In this document: piece by piece, positions 34,863 through 43,525 of the stretch
How the letters are laid out: each line of letters starts with the position of its first letter
Numbering within the stretch: the stretch's first letter is position 1
Assembly (NCBI RefSeq): GCF_004340665.1
Contig: NZ_SLWO01000001.1
Location: 560,450-624,449, forward strand
Source of the DNA: Pedobacter psychrotolerans
GTDB taxonomy: Bacteria; Bacteroidota; Bacteroidia; Sphingobacteriales; Sphingobacteriaceae
Length of the DNA stretch: 64,000 nucleotides
Direction: 5' to 3'
Position numbers and translations under genes: made by a program
Notes under the pieces: model-generated
What the model was told of the DNA's origin: nothing
Seen by the model: only the letters and a program-made list of their open reading frames with translations
Databases searched by the model: none

Positions 34863-36115
34863 ATCTCCTGGTTAAGAATGTAATCATTGCCGACCCTCAA
34901 AGTCAATTCAATAAACAAGAATGTGATGTGAGGGTAGTTGATGGTCAAATTAAAAACATAGGTAAATTAACGGCTCAACAGGGCGAAACTATTTTTGATG
35001 CATCAGGTGCATTCCTTACGCCAGGTTTTTTTGATCTGAATTGTGTAGCTGGAGATCCTGGTTTTGAAACCAAGGAGGATCTTGAAACCCTTACCGCGGC
35101 TGCAAAAGCTGGTGGATTTACTGGCCTTGCCTTATTGCCGCAGGCTTATCCGGTGGTGCAATCTAAATCACAGGTAGAATATATTATTAATAAAACTAAG
35201 AATAACCTGGTTGATGTTTTACCTGTTGGGGCCATCAGCCAAAACAGAGAAGCAAAGGAACTTGCCGAACTTTTTGATATGCAACAAGCGGGAGCAGTTG
35301 CTTTTTCTGATGGTGATAAAGCTTTGCAGGATGATGGCTTTATGAGTCGTGCGCTTCAATATGCTAAAGGTTTAGACGCTTTATTGATGGTTTATCCTGA
35401 AAATAAATCCATTGCAGGTAAATCGCAAATTAACGAAAGTAAAAATTCTGTCCTTCTTGGGATGAAGGGCTTGCCCGCTTTGGCAGAAGAAATGCACATT
35501 GCCCGGGATATTTTTCTGGCTACTTACAATGAAACAAAAATTCACATCAGCAATATTTCTACAGCTGGTTCGGCGGCTTTGATTCGGAAAGCAAAAAAAG
35601 ACGGTGTTCAGGTTTCCTGCGATGTTACAGCACATCATCTGGTGTTTACTGAAGAACTTTTGGCCGACTTTGATAGCAATTATAAGGTGAAACCACCATT
35701 GCGTGGTAAAGCCGATGTAAAGGCCCTTATTGCAGGTTTAAAAGATGGAACCATCGATGCCATTACCTCGCAACACCGTCCGGAGGAAATAGAATTTAAA
35801 AATGTTGAATTTGAAATCGCCCATTATGGAATCATTGCGCTGCAAACGGTGCTTCCCTTATTACTTAAGGCTGGTTTAGATGTAGGGATCATCGCTGAGA
35901 AATTAGCCATTAATCCACGTAAATTGCTAAATTTAAATATTCCGGTGATTGAAGAAGGTACAGCAGCAAACTTTACGGTTTTCAACCCGAATGAAAAATG
36001 GTTGTACAATTCTTCAAGTAATTTTTCTAAATCAGCGAATAGCCCGCTTTTAGGAACTGAACTTACCGGAAAAGTAATTCTGGTCTATAACAATAATCAA
36101 TATAAAGAAAGCTAA
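34859..36115 (+). CDS. Dihydroorotase-like protein lacking metal ligands
   Basis: A 418-residue amidohydrolase of the class I dihydroorotase type. The metal-binding HxH expected after 'PGFFDL' is replaced by N61-C-V63 ('DLNCVAGDPGFE'), the H-A-E-D site is 'YPEN' and the catalytic Asp of 'ATDHAPH' is Gln305 ('TSQHRPEE'). His229 and the 'AHH' motif remain. It should not be an active dihydroorotase and may be a structural partner, like the non-catalytic PyrX/PyrC' subunits of aspartate transcarbamoylase. No pyrB is in the window. ATGA overlap with the BatA gene. Confidence 0.85.
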   Translation: MNLLVKNVIIADPQSQFNKQECDVRVVDGQIKNIGKLTAQQGETIFDASGAFLTPGFFDLNCVAGDPGFETKEDLETLTAAAKAGGFTGLALLPQAYPVVQSKSQVEYIINKTKNNLVDVLPVGAISQNREAKELAELFDMQQAGAVAFSDGDKALQDDGFMSRALQYAKGLDALLMVYPENKSIAGKSQINESKNSVLLGMKGLPALAEEMHIARDIFLATYNETKIHISNISTAGSAALIRKAKKDGVQVSCDVTAHHLVFTEELLADFDSNYKVKPPLRGKADVKALIAGLKDGTIDAITSQHRPEEIEFKNVEFEIAHYGIIALQTVLPLLLKAGLDVGIIAEKLAINPRKLLNLNIPVIEEGTAANFTVFNPNEKWLYNSSSNFSKSANSPLLGTELTGKVILVYNNNQYKES

Positions 36116-36157
36116 GAGACTAAAGTTAAAAGATTAAAACAAAAAGGTTTAAGCAAA

Positions 36158-36213
36158 ATGGTTAATGCAATTTGCCCGGGCTTGATACTTGATACTAAAT
36201 ACTTGATACTAAC
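36158..36213. repeat. Short tandem-like repeat CTTGATACTTGATACTA
   Basis: TTGATACT is repeated about three times just upstream of the gene at 36217. Simple sequence; may vary by slippage. Confidence 0.45.
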
Positions 36214-36216
36214 AAT

Positions 36217-36885
36217 ATGGACAATAGAGTAAAAAAAGCGCTGGTCGCATCACTAAATAAATATGCTGAAGTTGCGGCAATTAATGTTGAAGGTTTTGAA
36301 ACGGAGTTACTGGCTGCGTTTGAGCTTGAAACCAAATTTTTGGACAAAGTAATTGCGTTTGATGCTGTTTTTGATTCTTATCCTAAATTTGAAGAATTAC
36401 GTGAAGTATTTTTCGATTTACTGATGGTGAATTTCTTTAGCAGCGATGTTCAGAAACTGGAAGACGACTATCTGGAAAGTGATGAATGGGCGAAAATTGA
36501 GGAAGAAACCATTGACAGGGGTACAGAATTGTTGAATCTTTTGCTTTACATTAAAGAGTGTAAGGATGAAGATATCGACCCTGAATTGGGCGATTTCCTT
36601 AAAGAATTTTTACTGGTTGAAGATGATGAATTTCAGGATGAATTTGAAATTTATGAAGAAATGATCAGCAACCAGCAATTGGCTGAAGGTAGTGTGGAGG
36701 AAATTTGCAAAACTGCGCCGACCTTAAATATCAGTGAAGAAATGCAGGAATTATTTGTTCCTTTTATGGCATTTTTCCTTGATGTAGAGGGAAGCGAAAC
36801 GACCACCAAAGAAATAATTCAATTTAGCAGTAACAAATCGTTCGATTCTGCTACTTATATATTAATTACAACGATTAATAACTAA
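36217..36885 (+). CDS. Acidic hypothetical protein
   Basis: A 222-residue, very acidic, helical protein ('DDYLESDEWAKIEEETIDRG', 'DDEFQDEFEIYEEM'). No signal peptide or membrane segment. No family recognised. It lies 16 bases before the DUF4199 gene, suggesting co-transcription. Confidence 0.75.
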   Translation: MDNRVKKALVASLNKYAEVAAINVEGFETELLAAFELETKFLDKVIAFDAVFDSYPKFEELREVFFDLLMVNFFSSDVQKLEDDYLESDEWAKIEEETIDRGTELLNLLLYIKECKDEDIDPELGDFLKEFLLVEDDEFQDEFEIYEEMISNQQLAEGSVEEICKTAPTLNISEEMQELFVPFMAFFLDVEGSETTTKEIIQFSSNKSFDSATYILITTINN

Positions 36886-36901
36886 ATTAAACTTCATTAC
36901 A

Positions 36902-37471
36902 ATGGACAAAAGTGCTCAAATTTCCCAGTTATCTCTTAAGTATGGTTTTATACTTGCCGCTGTTTCAGTGGTAATTTCTCTCACCATGCATTTCATCAAT
37001 CCGGTTTTGGTTTACACTAATGTAATGGCCTCAATTGGTATTTTTGTTGTTTTTATTGCGCTCTTAGTGGTTTCAGGTATCAATATCCGTAAGGAAATTG
37101 GCGGTTTTTGGACATTCGGAGAAGCATTTAAAGCCTTTTTGATTATTTCATTGATTCTGGCGATTACAGCTACACTTTATAATTTCATCTTGATGAAATT
37201 AATTGATCCTGATCTTCCAGCAAAAGCTGCAGCCGCAATTGAAGAAGCTCAAAGAGCGATGATGGCGAAATTTGGTTTAGGTAATGATGAAATTGATGAG
37301 GCAATGGCAAAGGCTGGCAATATGCAGGAAAAACTGGAGCCTAGTTTTAAGAATACTTTCACCAGTTTTGGTGTTTCAATTGCATCTTATGGTGTAATCT
37401 CATTAATCCTGGCCGCGATCTTGAAAAAGAAACCACCGGTTACTTTTAATACTTTCCCTACGGAAGGTTAA
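36902..37471 (+). CDS. DUF4199 integral membrane protein
   Basis: A 189-residue protein with four membrane segments (about 13-33, 41-60, 76-98 and 150-170) and a soluble loop (about 105-145). The plan matches DUF4199, common in Bacteroidota and of unknown role. It often precedes a dolichol-phosphate-mannose-synthase-like glycosyltransferase, as it does here. Confidence 0.85.
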   Translation: MDKSAQISQLSLKYGFILAAVSVVISLTMHFINPVLVYTNVMASIGIFVVFIALLVVSGINIRKEIGGFWTFGEAFKAFLIISLILAITATLYNFILMKLIDPDLPAKAAAAIEEAQRAMMAKFGLGNDEIDEAMAKAGNMQEKLEPSFKNTFTSFGVSIASYGVISLILAAILKKKPPVTFNTFPTEG

Positions 37472-37487
37472 TTTTTATAAAATTTTG

Positions 37488-37537
37488 AACGTGCAGGTTT
37501 TATCATTTAATTTGATGAAATTTGCACGTTTTATTTT
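37488..37537 (+). terminator. Terminator after the DUF4199 gene
   Basis: AACGTGCA (37488-37495) pairs with TGCACGTT (37523-37530), with further pairing of GGTTTTATC and GATGAAATT inside, followed by TTATTTT. Confidence 0.6.
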
Positions 37538-37540
37538 GCA

Positions 37541-37573
37541 CAAACCTCACAGGTTTTTAAAACCTGTGAGGTT
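37541..37573. repeat. Perfect palindromic repeat AAACCTCACAGG
   Basis: AAACCTCACAGGTTTT and AAAACCTGTGAGGTTT are arms of a 33-base palindrome, ending 13 bases before the next ATG. It could be a REP-like element or a terminator/regulatory hairpin. Confidence 0.7.
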
Positions 37574-37585
37574 TAAATATTAGAA

Positions 37586-38536
37586 ATGGATATATCAGTT
37601 GTAGTACCCTTATTCAATGAAGATGAGTCCTTGCCAGAATTAACGGCATGGATTGATAAAGTGATGATGGAAAATAATTTCAGTTATGAAATTGTTTTAA
37701 TTGATGATGGTAGTACCGATAAATCCTGGGAAGTTATTGAAACGTTGAGGTTACAGAACCCAGCGATAAAAGGAATCAAATTCAGGAGGAATTATGGTAA
37801 ATCTGCAGCGTTGAATGTTGGCTTTGAAGCCACACTGGGTGATGTGGTGATTACCATGGATGCTGATTTACAAGACAGTCCGGATGAAATACCTGAATTA
37901 TATCGTCGCATTAAGGAAGAAAAGTTAGATCTGATTTCTGGCTGGAAAAAGAAACGTTACGATCCCATTACTAAAACCGTACCTACAAAGTTATTTAATG
38001 CAGCAACCCGAAAAATGAGTGGCATTGAATTAAATGATTTTAATTGTGGCTTAAAAGCCTACCGTAGCGATGTGATCAAAACCATCGAGGTTTACGGTGA
38101 AATGCACCGATACATCCCTGTAATTGCAAAATGGGCTGGGTTTAATAAAATATCCGAACAAGTTGTAGAACATCGCGCCCGTAAATATGGCACCACTAAA
38201 TTTGGATTTAGCCGATTCATTAATGGCTTTTTAGATTTGCTTTCTATCTTCTTTGTTGGCAAATTTGGAAAACGCCCCATGCACTTTTTTGGATCTTTAG
38301 GGGTATTGAGTTTCTTTGTCGGGATTATCATGTCGCTTTATACATTAATCGAAAAGCAATATCTTATCTGGAATGGTTTAGCTTACCGTGATGTAACCCA
38401 ACAACCGCTATTTTACTTGTCGTTAGTGGCTATAGTAGTGGGTTCTCAAATGTTTCTGGCTGGTTTTATTGCCGAACTTTTGTCGCGAAATGCACCAGAA
38501 AGAAATCAGTACTTAATTGAAAAAGAACTTAAATAG
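37586..38536 (+). CDS. Family 2 glycosyltransferase, DPM1/GtrB-like
   Basis: A 316-residue GT2 enzyme with the GT-A fold in residues 1-220 ('ISVVVPLFNEDESLPEL', 'LIDDGSTDKSWEVI', the DxD-type 'TMDADLQDSPDEIP') and two C-terminal membrane helices (about 230-252 and 270-295). GtrB/DPM-like enzymes load a sugar onto undecaprenyl phosphate. The sugar and final acceptor are unknown. Confidence 0.92.
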   Translation: MDISVVVPLFNEDESLPELTAWIDKVMMENNFSYEIVLIDDGSTDKSWEVIETLRLQNPAIKGIKFRRNYGKSAALNVGFEATLGDVVITMDADLQDSPDEIPELYRRIKEEKLDLISGWKKKRYDPITKTVPTKLFNAATRKMSGIELNDFNCGLKAYRSDVIKTIEVYGEMHRYIPVIAKWAGFNKISEQVVEHRARKYGTTKFGFSRFINGFLDLLSIFFVGKFGKRPMHFFGSLGVLSFFVGIIMSLYTLIEKQYLIWNGLAYRDVTQQPLFYLSLVAIVVGSQMFLAGFIAELLSRNAPERNQYLIEKELK

Positions 38537-38540
38537 GCTT

Positions 38541-38577
38541 AAAGACTAAAGCTTAAAGCAAAATTGCTTTAGTCTTT
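38541..38577 (+). terminator. Hairpin between glycosyltransferase genes
   Basis: AAAGACTAAAGC (38541-38552) pairs with GCTTTAGTCTTT (38566-38577), 13-base loop. Weak T-rich tail; may be a terminator or repeat. Confidence 0.5.
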
Positions 38578-38603
38578 AGTCTTTACACTTTCAGCTTCAA
38601 GAC

Positions 38604-39572
38604 ATGTTTTTCTCCATCATTATCCCGCTCTACAACCGTCCACAAGAAATTGATGAGCTTTTGTATACTTTAACCAAACAAACGTATTCACAGTTTGAAG
38701 TACTGGTTATTGAAGATGGTTCCATCCATGATGCGAAAGCAATCGTAGACAGTTATGCCGATCGGCTTGATATTAAATATTATTTTAAGGAAAACGCCGG
38801 ACAGGGTTTTGCCCGCAATTATGCTTTTGAAAGGGCCGAAGGAGATTACTTTATCATATTTGATTCGGATATCCTGGTTCCTGCGGATTACCTGGAAATT
38901 GTAAAGAATTATCTTTATGAGCATAAGCTGGATGCCTATGGCGGTCCGGATGCGGCACATGAAAGTTTTACTCCGGTACAAAAGGCCATCAGCTATGCCA
39001 TGACTTCCCCATTTACCACGGGAGGAATCAGGGGGAATAAAAAGCATGTGGGGCAATTTCATCCACGTAGTTTTAATATGGGGGTTTCCCGTCAGGCATG
39101 GGAAAAGGTTGGTGGATTTATTTTAACCCGATTAGGGGAAGATATTGAGTACAGCATCCGCATTCATGAAAATGGCTTTAAAATTGGCTTAATTCCCGAA
39201 GCTAAAGTGTACCATAAACGCCGGACAAGCTTCAGTCAGTTTTACAAACAATTGCACTTTTTTGGCAGGGCGAGAATTAATATTTATAAACACTTTCCAA
39301 AGGAATTAAAGTTAATCCATTTTTTTCCAGCAGTTGCTACCATTGGGATGATTGTTACATTGCTTATGAACATCATCTATCCACCTCTGGCATATGTTTT
39401 GGATTTCATGGTGTTATTGTATTTTATGTTGATATTTTTTCACTCCTGGTCTGTAAATAAATCTTTAAAAGTTGCATTTTTGAGCATTATATCTTCGTTC
39501 ATCCAATTAACTGCCTATGGGTTAGGATTTATACAGGATTTATTTAAAAGAGTGATTTTTTCAGGGAAATAA
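38604..39572 (+). CDS. Family 2 glycosyltransferase
   Basis: A 322-residue GT2 enzyme: 'FSIIIPLYNRPQEIDELLYT', 'VLVIEDGSIHDAKAIV', 'FDSDILVPADYLE' (DxD) and the acceptor-side 'LGEDIEYSIRIHENGFKIGL'. C-terminal hydrophobic segments (about 245-268 and 272-290). Substrate unknown. Confidence 0.9.
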   Translation: MFFSIIIPLYNRPQEIDELLYTLTKQTYSQFEVLVIEDGSIHDAKAIVDSYADRLDIKYYFKENAGQGFARNYAFERAEGDYFIIFDSDILVPADYLEIVKNYLYEHKLDAYGGPDAAHESFTPVQKAISYAMTSPFTTGGIRGNKKHVGQFHPRSFNMGVSRQAWEKVGGFILTRLGEDIEYSIRIHENGFKIGLIPEAKVYHKRRTSFSQFYKQLHFFGRARINIYKHFPKELKLIHFFPAVATIGMIVTLLMNIIYPPLAYVLDFMVLLYFMLIFFHSWSVNKSLKVAFLSIISSFIQLTAYGLGFIQDLFKRVIFSGK

Positions 39573-39681
39573 AATAGAGAAGAGAAATAGGGAATAGAGG
39601 AAAGGGGATATTCAGTGGAAATTGAAAAAATGATACGGAAAGTGGAACACCTTGCAAAAAAAATAAGAATCAGAAATTAAA

Positions 39682-40509
39682 ATGATCAACTATCTAAAAG
39701 AAAGTACATTTGCTGTTAATGATGTGATCCGCAAAGCCTGGAGCATCATGACAAAGCATTATTTTTCTATTGCTACGCTATGTTTTCTGATGTTTATCAC
39801 AGCGAGCGCATCTAGTTTAATGGCTTTTTTTATTAAGGATGTGAGCAAGGTACTTAGTTTCTTTATGGTGATTATTTTCATCATGTTATACTTTACCATC
39901 AATCTTTCGCTTTTTAAGTACATTTTTCACCTTATTGATAACGAAGATGAGGACGTTACCATTGTTGGTACGCTTCCAACAAGGCAACAGATTATCAGGT
40001 TTTTAGTAGCCACATTATATTTTATTGGCTGTATCTTATTCATCGGATTAATCCTTTTTCCTATTCTGTATGTACTGGATCCGGTTTTGCGTTATCTCGT
40101 TAAAATTGGCTGGGTAGAAAGTTTTCAAACTACTGGTGTTGTTATTACACAAATCGCCGTAGGGATCGCGATTCTGGCTTTGTTCATCACCTGGTTAAGG
40201 ATTTCCTTTTTTCCTTTTTTTATTATCGATAAAAATGCACCACCATTTGAATCCATTAAGCTCAGTCTGGCCATTACTAAAGGGAACTTCACTAAAATTT
40301 TGTTGTTGTTGTTGGTTTTGGGCGGAGGGTATTTAATTTACTTGTTTTTTAACCTGCTGCACTGGCCGTTTGTTGCTTTTATCGTAAATATTCTGAGTTC
40401 ATTTATTATCGTTCCCTTGTCGAGCGTAGCTTTAACGGTAGCTTATCGTAAAATTGCAGGAGAATATAAAGGCGACGAACATCCAGATATTTTGCATAAC
40501 ATCGTTTAA
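39682..40509 (+). CDS. Polytopic membrane protein
   Basis: A 275-residue protein with about six membrane segments (about 30-50, 58-82, 108-135, 152-175, 210-235 and 238-258). No catalytic motif. The spacing resembles DUF975/YciC-like membrane proteins but I cannot assign it firmly. Between the glycosyltransferases and the GH3-like gene on the same strand. Confidence 0.75.
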   Translation: MINYLKESTFAVNDVIRKAWSIMTKHYFSIATLCFLMFITASASSLMAFFIKDVSKVLSFFMVIIFIMLYFTINLSLFKYIFHLIDNEDEDVTIVGTLPTRQQIIRFLVATLYFIGCILFIGLILFPILYVLDPVLRYLVKIGWVESFQTTGVVITQIAVGIAILALFITWLRISFFPFFIIDKNAPPFESIKLSLAITKGNFTKILLLLLVLGGGYLIYLFFNLLHWPFVAFIVNILSSFIIVPLSSVALTVAYRKIAGEYKGDEHPDILHNIV

Positions 40510-40557
40510 CGGAAAAAACATTTAATCATTTAATCATCCAAAAATCAATCATTAATT

Positions 40558-42057
40558 ATGGGATTAAAAGCAGCATTAAGTAAACCATTTGCGGCATTTG
40601 CAGTATGGCAGATCAACAAATGGAAGAAGAATGCCGTTGCTACCCAAGATAAAATTCTTCGAAAACTTATTGATCAGGCGAAAAATACAGCCTTTGGTAA
40701 AGATCATCGTTTTGCTGAAATTACCAATTACAGTGATTTTAAGAAGAATGTTCCGGTTCAGGATTATGAAGGATTAAAACCATACGTAGATCGTGTGGTA
40801 AGTGGTGAGGCAGATGTACTGTGGAAAGACAAACCGCTTTATTTCGCTAAAACATCTGGTACCACATCTGGCGTAAAATACATTCCGCTTTCTAAAGAAT
40901 CAATGCCGGAGCACATTAAAGCTGCCCGCAATGCCATACTTACCTATATCCATCAAATAGGCAAAGCCGATTTTGTAAATGGAAAAATGATTTTCTTGCA
41001 GGGAAGTCCTGTTTTGAATGTGAAAAATGGAATTAACGTAGGCCGTTTATCTGGGATAGTAGCGCATCATGTTCCAGCCTATTTGCAAAAGAATCGATTA
41101 CCTTCATATGAAACGAATATTATTGAAGATTGGGAAGAGAAGGTGGATGCGATTGTTGAGGAAACCCTTCATGAGGACATGACACTGATTTCCGGGATTC
41201 CACCCTGGGTGCAAATGTATTTTGATAAGCTTACTGAAAAAGCAAACGGTAAAAAAATAGGCGAGATTTTTAAAAACTTTAGTTTATTTATTTATGGGGG
41301 GGTAAATTTTGAGCCTTACCGTGCAAAGATTGAGCAGAGTATTGGCCGTAAAATAGATTCCATTGAAACTTATCCGGCATCAGAAGGATTTATTGCCTAT
41401 CAGGATTCTCAACATGATAAAGGCTTATTATTGCTGGCGGATGCAGGGATATTTTATGAATTTATTCCGGCAGATGAATATTATAATGAGCATCCAACTC
41501 GGCTATCACTAGGAGAAATAGAATTGGATGTGAACTATGCTTTAGTTTTGAATACTAATGCAGGTTTATGGGGTTATAGCATCGGTGATACGGTAAAATT
41601 TGTTTCCAAAAATCCATATAAAATTGTGGTTACCGGGCGGATTAAGCATTTTATATCGGCCTTTGGTGAACATGTGATTGGTGAGGAGGTGGAGCAGGCT
41701 TTATTGAGCATTGCAAATGCTGAGCAGGTAGAAATTACAGAATTTACGGTGGCACCTCAGGTAAATCCTGAAGGCGGCGAACTGCCTTATCATGAGTGGT
41801 TTGTAGAGTTTTCTGCTGCTCCTAAAGATATGGCTACTTTTAGTAAAAAGGTAGATGAGGCTTTGCAAAAGAAAAATATTTACTATTTTGATTTAATTGA
41901 GGGGAACATCCTTCAACCCTTAATTATACGTATGTTGCAAAAGGATGCTTTTGTAAATTATATGAAAAGTGAAGGAAAATTGGGTGGGCAGAATAAAGTG
42001 CCGAGATTGAGTAATGACAGGAAGTTGGCGGATGGGTTAGAGAAATATATTGTTTAA
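40558..42057 (+). CDS. GH3-family acyl-adenylate/amide synthetase
   Basis: A 499-residue protein of the GH3 auxin-responsive-promoter family, which adenylates carboxylic acids and joins them to amino acids. ATP-binding 'FAKTSGTTSGVKYIPLSKES', 'IYGGVNFEPYR', 'YPASEGFIAYQD' and 'LWGYSIGDTVKF' are present. Plant members conjugate hormones; bacterial substrates are largely unknown. Confidence 0.9.
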   Translation: MGLKAALSKPFAAFAVWQINKWKKNAVATQDKILRKLIDQAKNTAFGKDHRFAEITNYSDFKKNVPVQDYEGLKPYVDRVVSGEADVLWKDKPLYFAKTSGTTSGVKYIPLSKESMPEHIKAARNAILTYIHQIGKADFVNGKMIFLQGSPVLNVKNGINVGRLSGIVAHHVPAYLQKNRLPSYETNIIEDWEEKVDAIVEETLHEDMTLISGIPPWVQMYFDKLTEKANGKKIGEIFKNFSLFIYGGVNFEPYRAKIEQSIGRKIDSIETYPASEGFIAYQDSQHDKGLLLLADAGIFYEFIPADEYYNEHPTRLSLGEIELDVNYALVLNTNAGLWGYSIGDTVKFVSKNPYKIVVTGRIKHFISAFGEHVIGEEVEQALLSIANAEQVEITEFTVAPQVNPEGGELPYHEWFVEFSAAPKDMATFSKKVDEALQKKNIYYFDLIEGNILQPLIIRMLQKDAFVNYMKSEGKLGGQNKVPRLSNDRKLADGLEKYIV

Positions 42058-42064
42058 TTTCCAT

Positions 42065-42153
42065 CGTCATTGCGAGGAGGTACGACGCGGCAATCTCATT
42101 TGAGCTTTCGTTCTCGCCGGACGGGCTTTTTTCTTTTTGATGTCAAAAAGAAA
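42065..42153. repeat. Repeat remnants upstream of dxr
   Basis: 42065-42096 is one arm of the CGTCATTGCGAGG palindrome family with insertions. 42130-42153 is a perfect inverted repeat, TTTCTTTTTGA-TG-TCAAAAAGAAA. The rest of the 278-base gap (to 42335) holds no gene that I can support. Confidence 0.6.
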
Positions 42154-42335
42154 CAAAAAACACCGGCTGAAAATTTTTGTATTAAAGTTTCTGCATGGGC
42201 TTAAATTGTGCGTTCCCAAAAATTTGTTAGGCCGGATTAAAGCTAAACGAAGAAACATTGCTTAGGCCTAGCTGGGTGGAATGCAATATTATGATAAATG
42301 ATGTCTATAAGAATTGGACAAAAAAGAATTAAAAT

Positions 42336-43496
42336 TTGAAATACATAACCATATTAGGTTCTACAGGAAGCATCGGTACGCAGGCACTTGAAGTGGTGCG
42401 GGACAACCCATCGATTTTTAAGGTTTCTGTATTATCTGCATTAAAAAATTCAGCATTACTGATCCAACAGGCGAAAGAATTCAGGCCGGAAGTGGTGGTG
42501 ATTTGCGATGAAAGCCAGTATCAAACTGTTAAAGATGCATTGTCTTCTTTAAACATAAAAGTTTTGGCGGGAGAGGAGTCTTTATCGGAAGTAGCGAGCT
42601 ACCTACAAAGTGATATCGTACTTACCGCCTTAATGGGTTCCGTTGGATTAAAGCCAACTATAGCAGCCATTAAAGCTGGGAAAAGTATTGCCTTGGCGAA
42701 TAAGGAAACTTTAGTGGTTGCGGGTGAATACATCACTGCATTGGCAGCCGAATATCAGGTGAAAATTCTTCCGGTTGATTCGGAGCATTCGGCCATTTTT
42801 CAGTGCCTGGTCGGCGAGGCGCAAAATGAAATCGAAAAAATTTACCTTACGGCATCCGGCGGTCCTTTTCTGGGAAAGGGTAAAGATTTTTTATCTACCA
42901 TTAAAAAAGAGCAGGCTTTAAAACACCCTAACTGGGTGATGGGAGCAAAAATCACCATTGATTCTGCTACTTTGATGAATAAGGGGCTGGAAGTGATTGA
43001 AGCCAAATGGTTGTTTGATCTCGACGTGGATCAGGTTGATGTGATCGTTCATCCTCAATCTATTATTCACTCTATTGTGCAGTTTACGGATGGTTCTATG
43101 AAAGCACAAATGGGTGTTCCGGATATGAAATTGCCCATTCAGTATGCTATAAATTATCCCGATAGGCTAAAAAACAATTTTAAACGTTTTAACTTTCTGG
43201 ACTATCCTAATTTTAGTTTTCAGCAAGCGGATAGGGAAACGTTCAGAAATCTGGATTTAGCTTTTAAAGCTTTAAGAAAGGGAGGGAATATGCCTTGTAT
43301 CTTAAATGCTGCCAATGAAATTGTGGTGGAGTCATTTTTAAATGATAAGATTGGTTTCCTGGAAATGAGTGATGTAATTGAGCAATGTATGGAAGAAATC
43401 AGCTTTATAGAAAAACCACAATTGACTGATTATTTAGAAACTGACAAACATAGCCGTATCTTAGCCGGCGAATTAGTAACAAAAAGTAGCATTTAA
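42336..43496 (+). CDS. dxr: 1-deoxy-D-xylulose-5-phosphate reductoisomerase
   Basis: A 386-residue enzyme of the MEP isoprenoid pathway. NADPH site 'ILGSTGSIGTQALEVV', 'ALANKETLVVAGE', metal site 'VDSEHSAIFQCL', 'TASGGPFLG' and 'PNWVMGAKITIDSATLMNKG' are intact. The start is TTG at 42336; a stop codon lies two codons upstream, so no other start exists. It precedes rseP, as in many bacteria. Confidence 0.97.
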   Translation: MKYITILGSTGSIGTQALEVVRDNPSIFKVSVLSALKNSALLIQQAKEFRPEVVVICDESQYQTVKDALSSLNIKVLAGEESLSEVASYLQSDIVLTALMGSVGLKPTIAAIKAGKSIALANKETLVVAGEYITALAAEYQVKILPVDSEHSAIFQCLVGEAQNEIEKIYLTASGGPFLGKGKDFLSTIKKEQALKHPNWVMGAKITIDSATLMNKGLEVIEAKWLFDLDVDQVDVIVHPQSIIHSIVQFTDGSMKAQMGVPDMKLPIQYAINYPDRLKNNFKRFNFLDYPNFSFQQADRETFRNLDLAFKALRKGGNMPCILNAANEIVVESFLNDKIGFLEMSDVIEQCMEEISFIEKPQLTDYLETDKHSRILAGELVTKSSI

Positions 43497-43525
43497 CATC
43501 TAAAATAAAAATATTAGTATAGCAT

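Noticed and set aside
42067..42258. 63-codon minus-strand frame before dxr
   Set aside because: Basic, low-complexity translation of repeat remnants; no family match.
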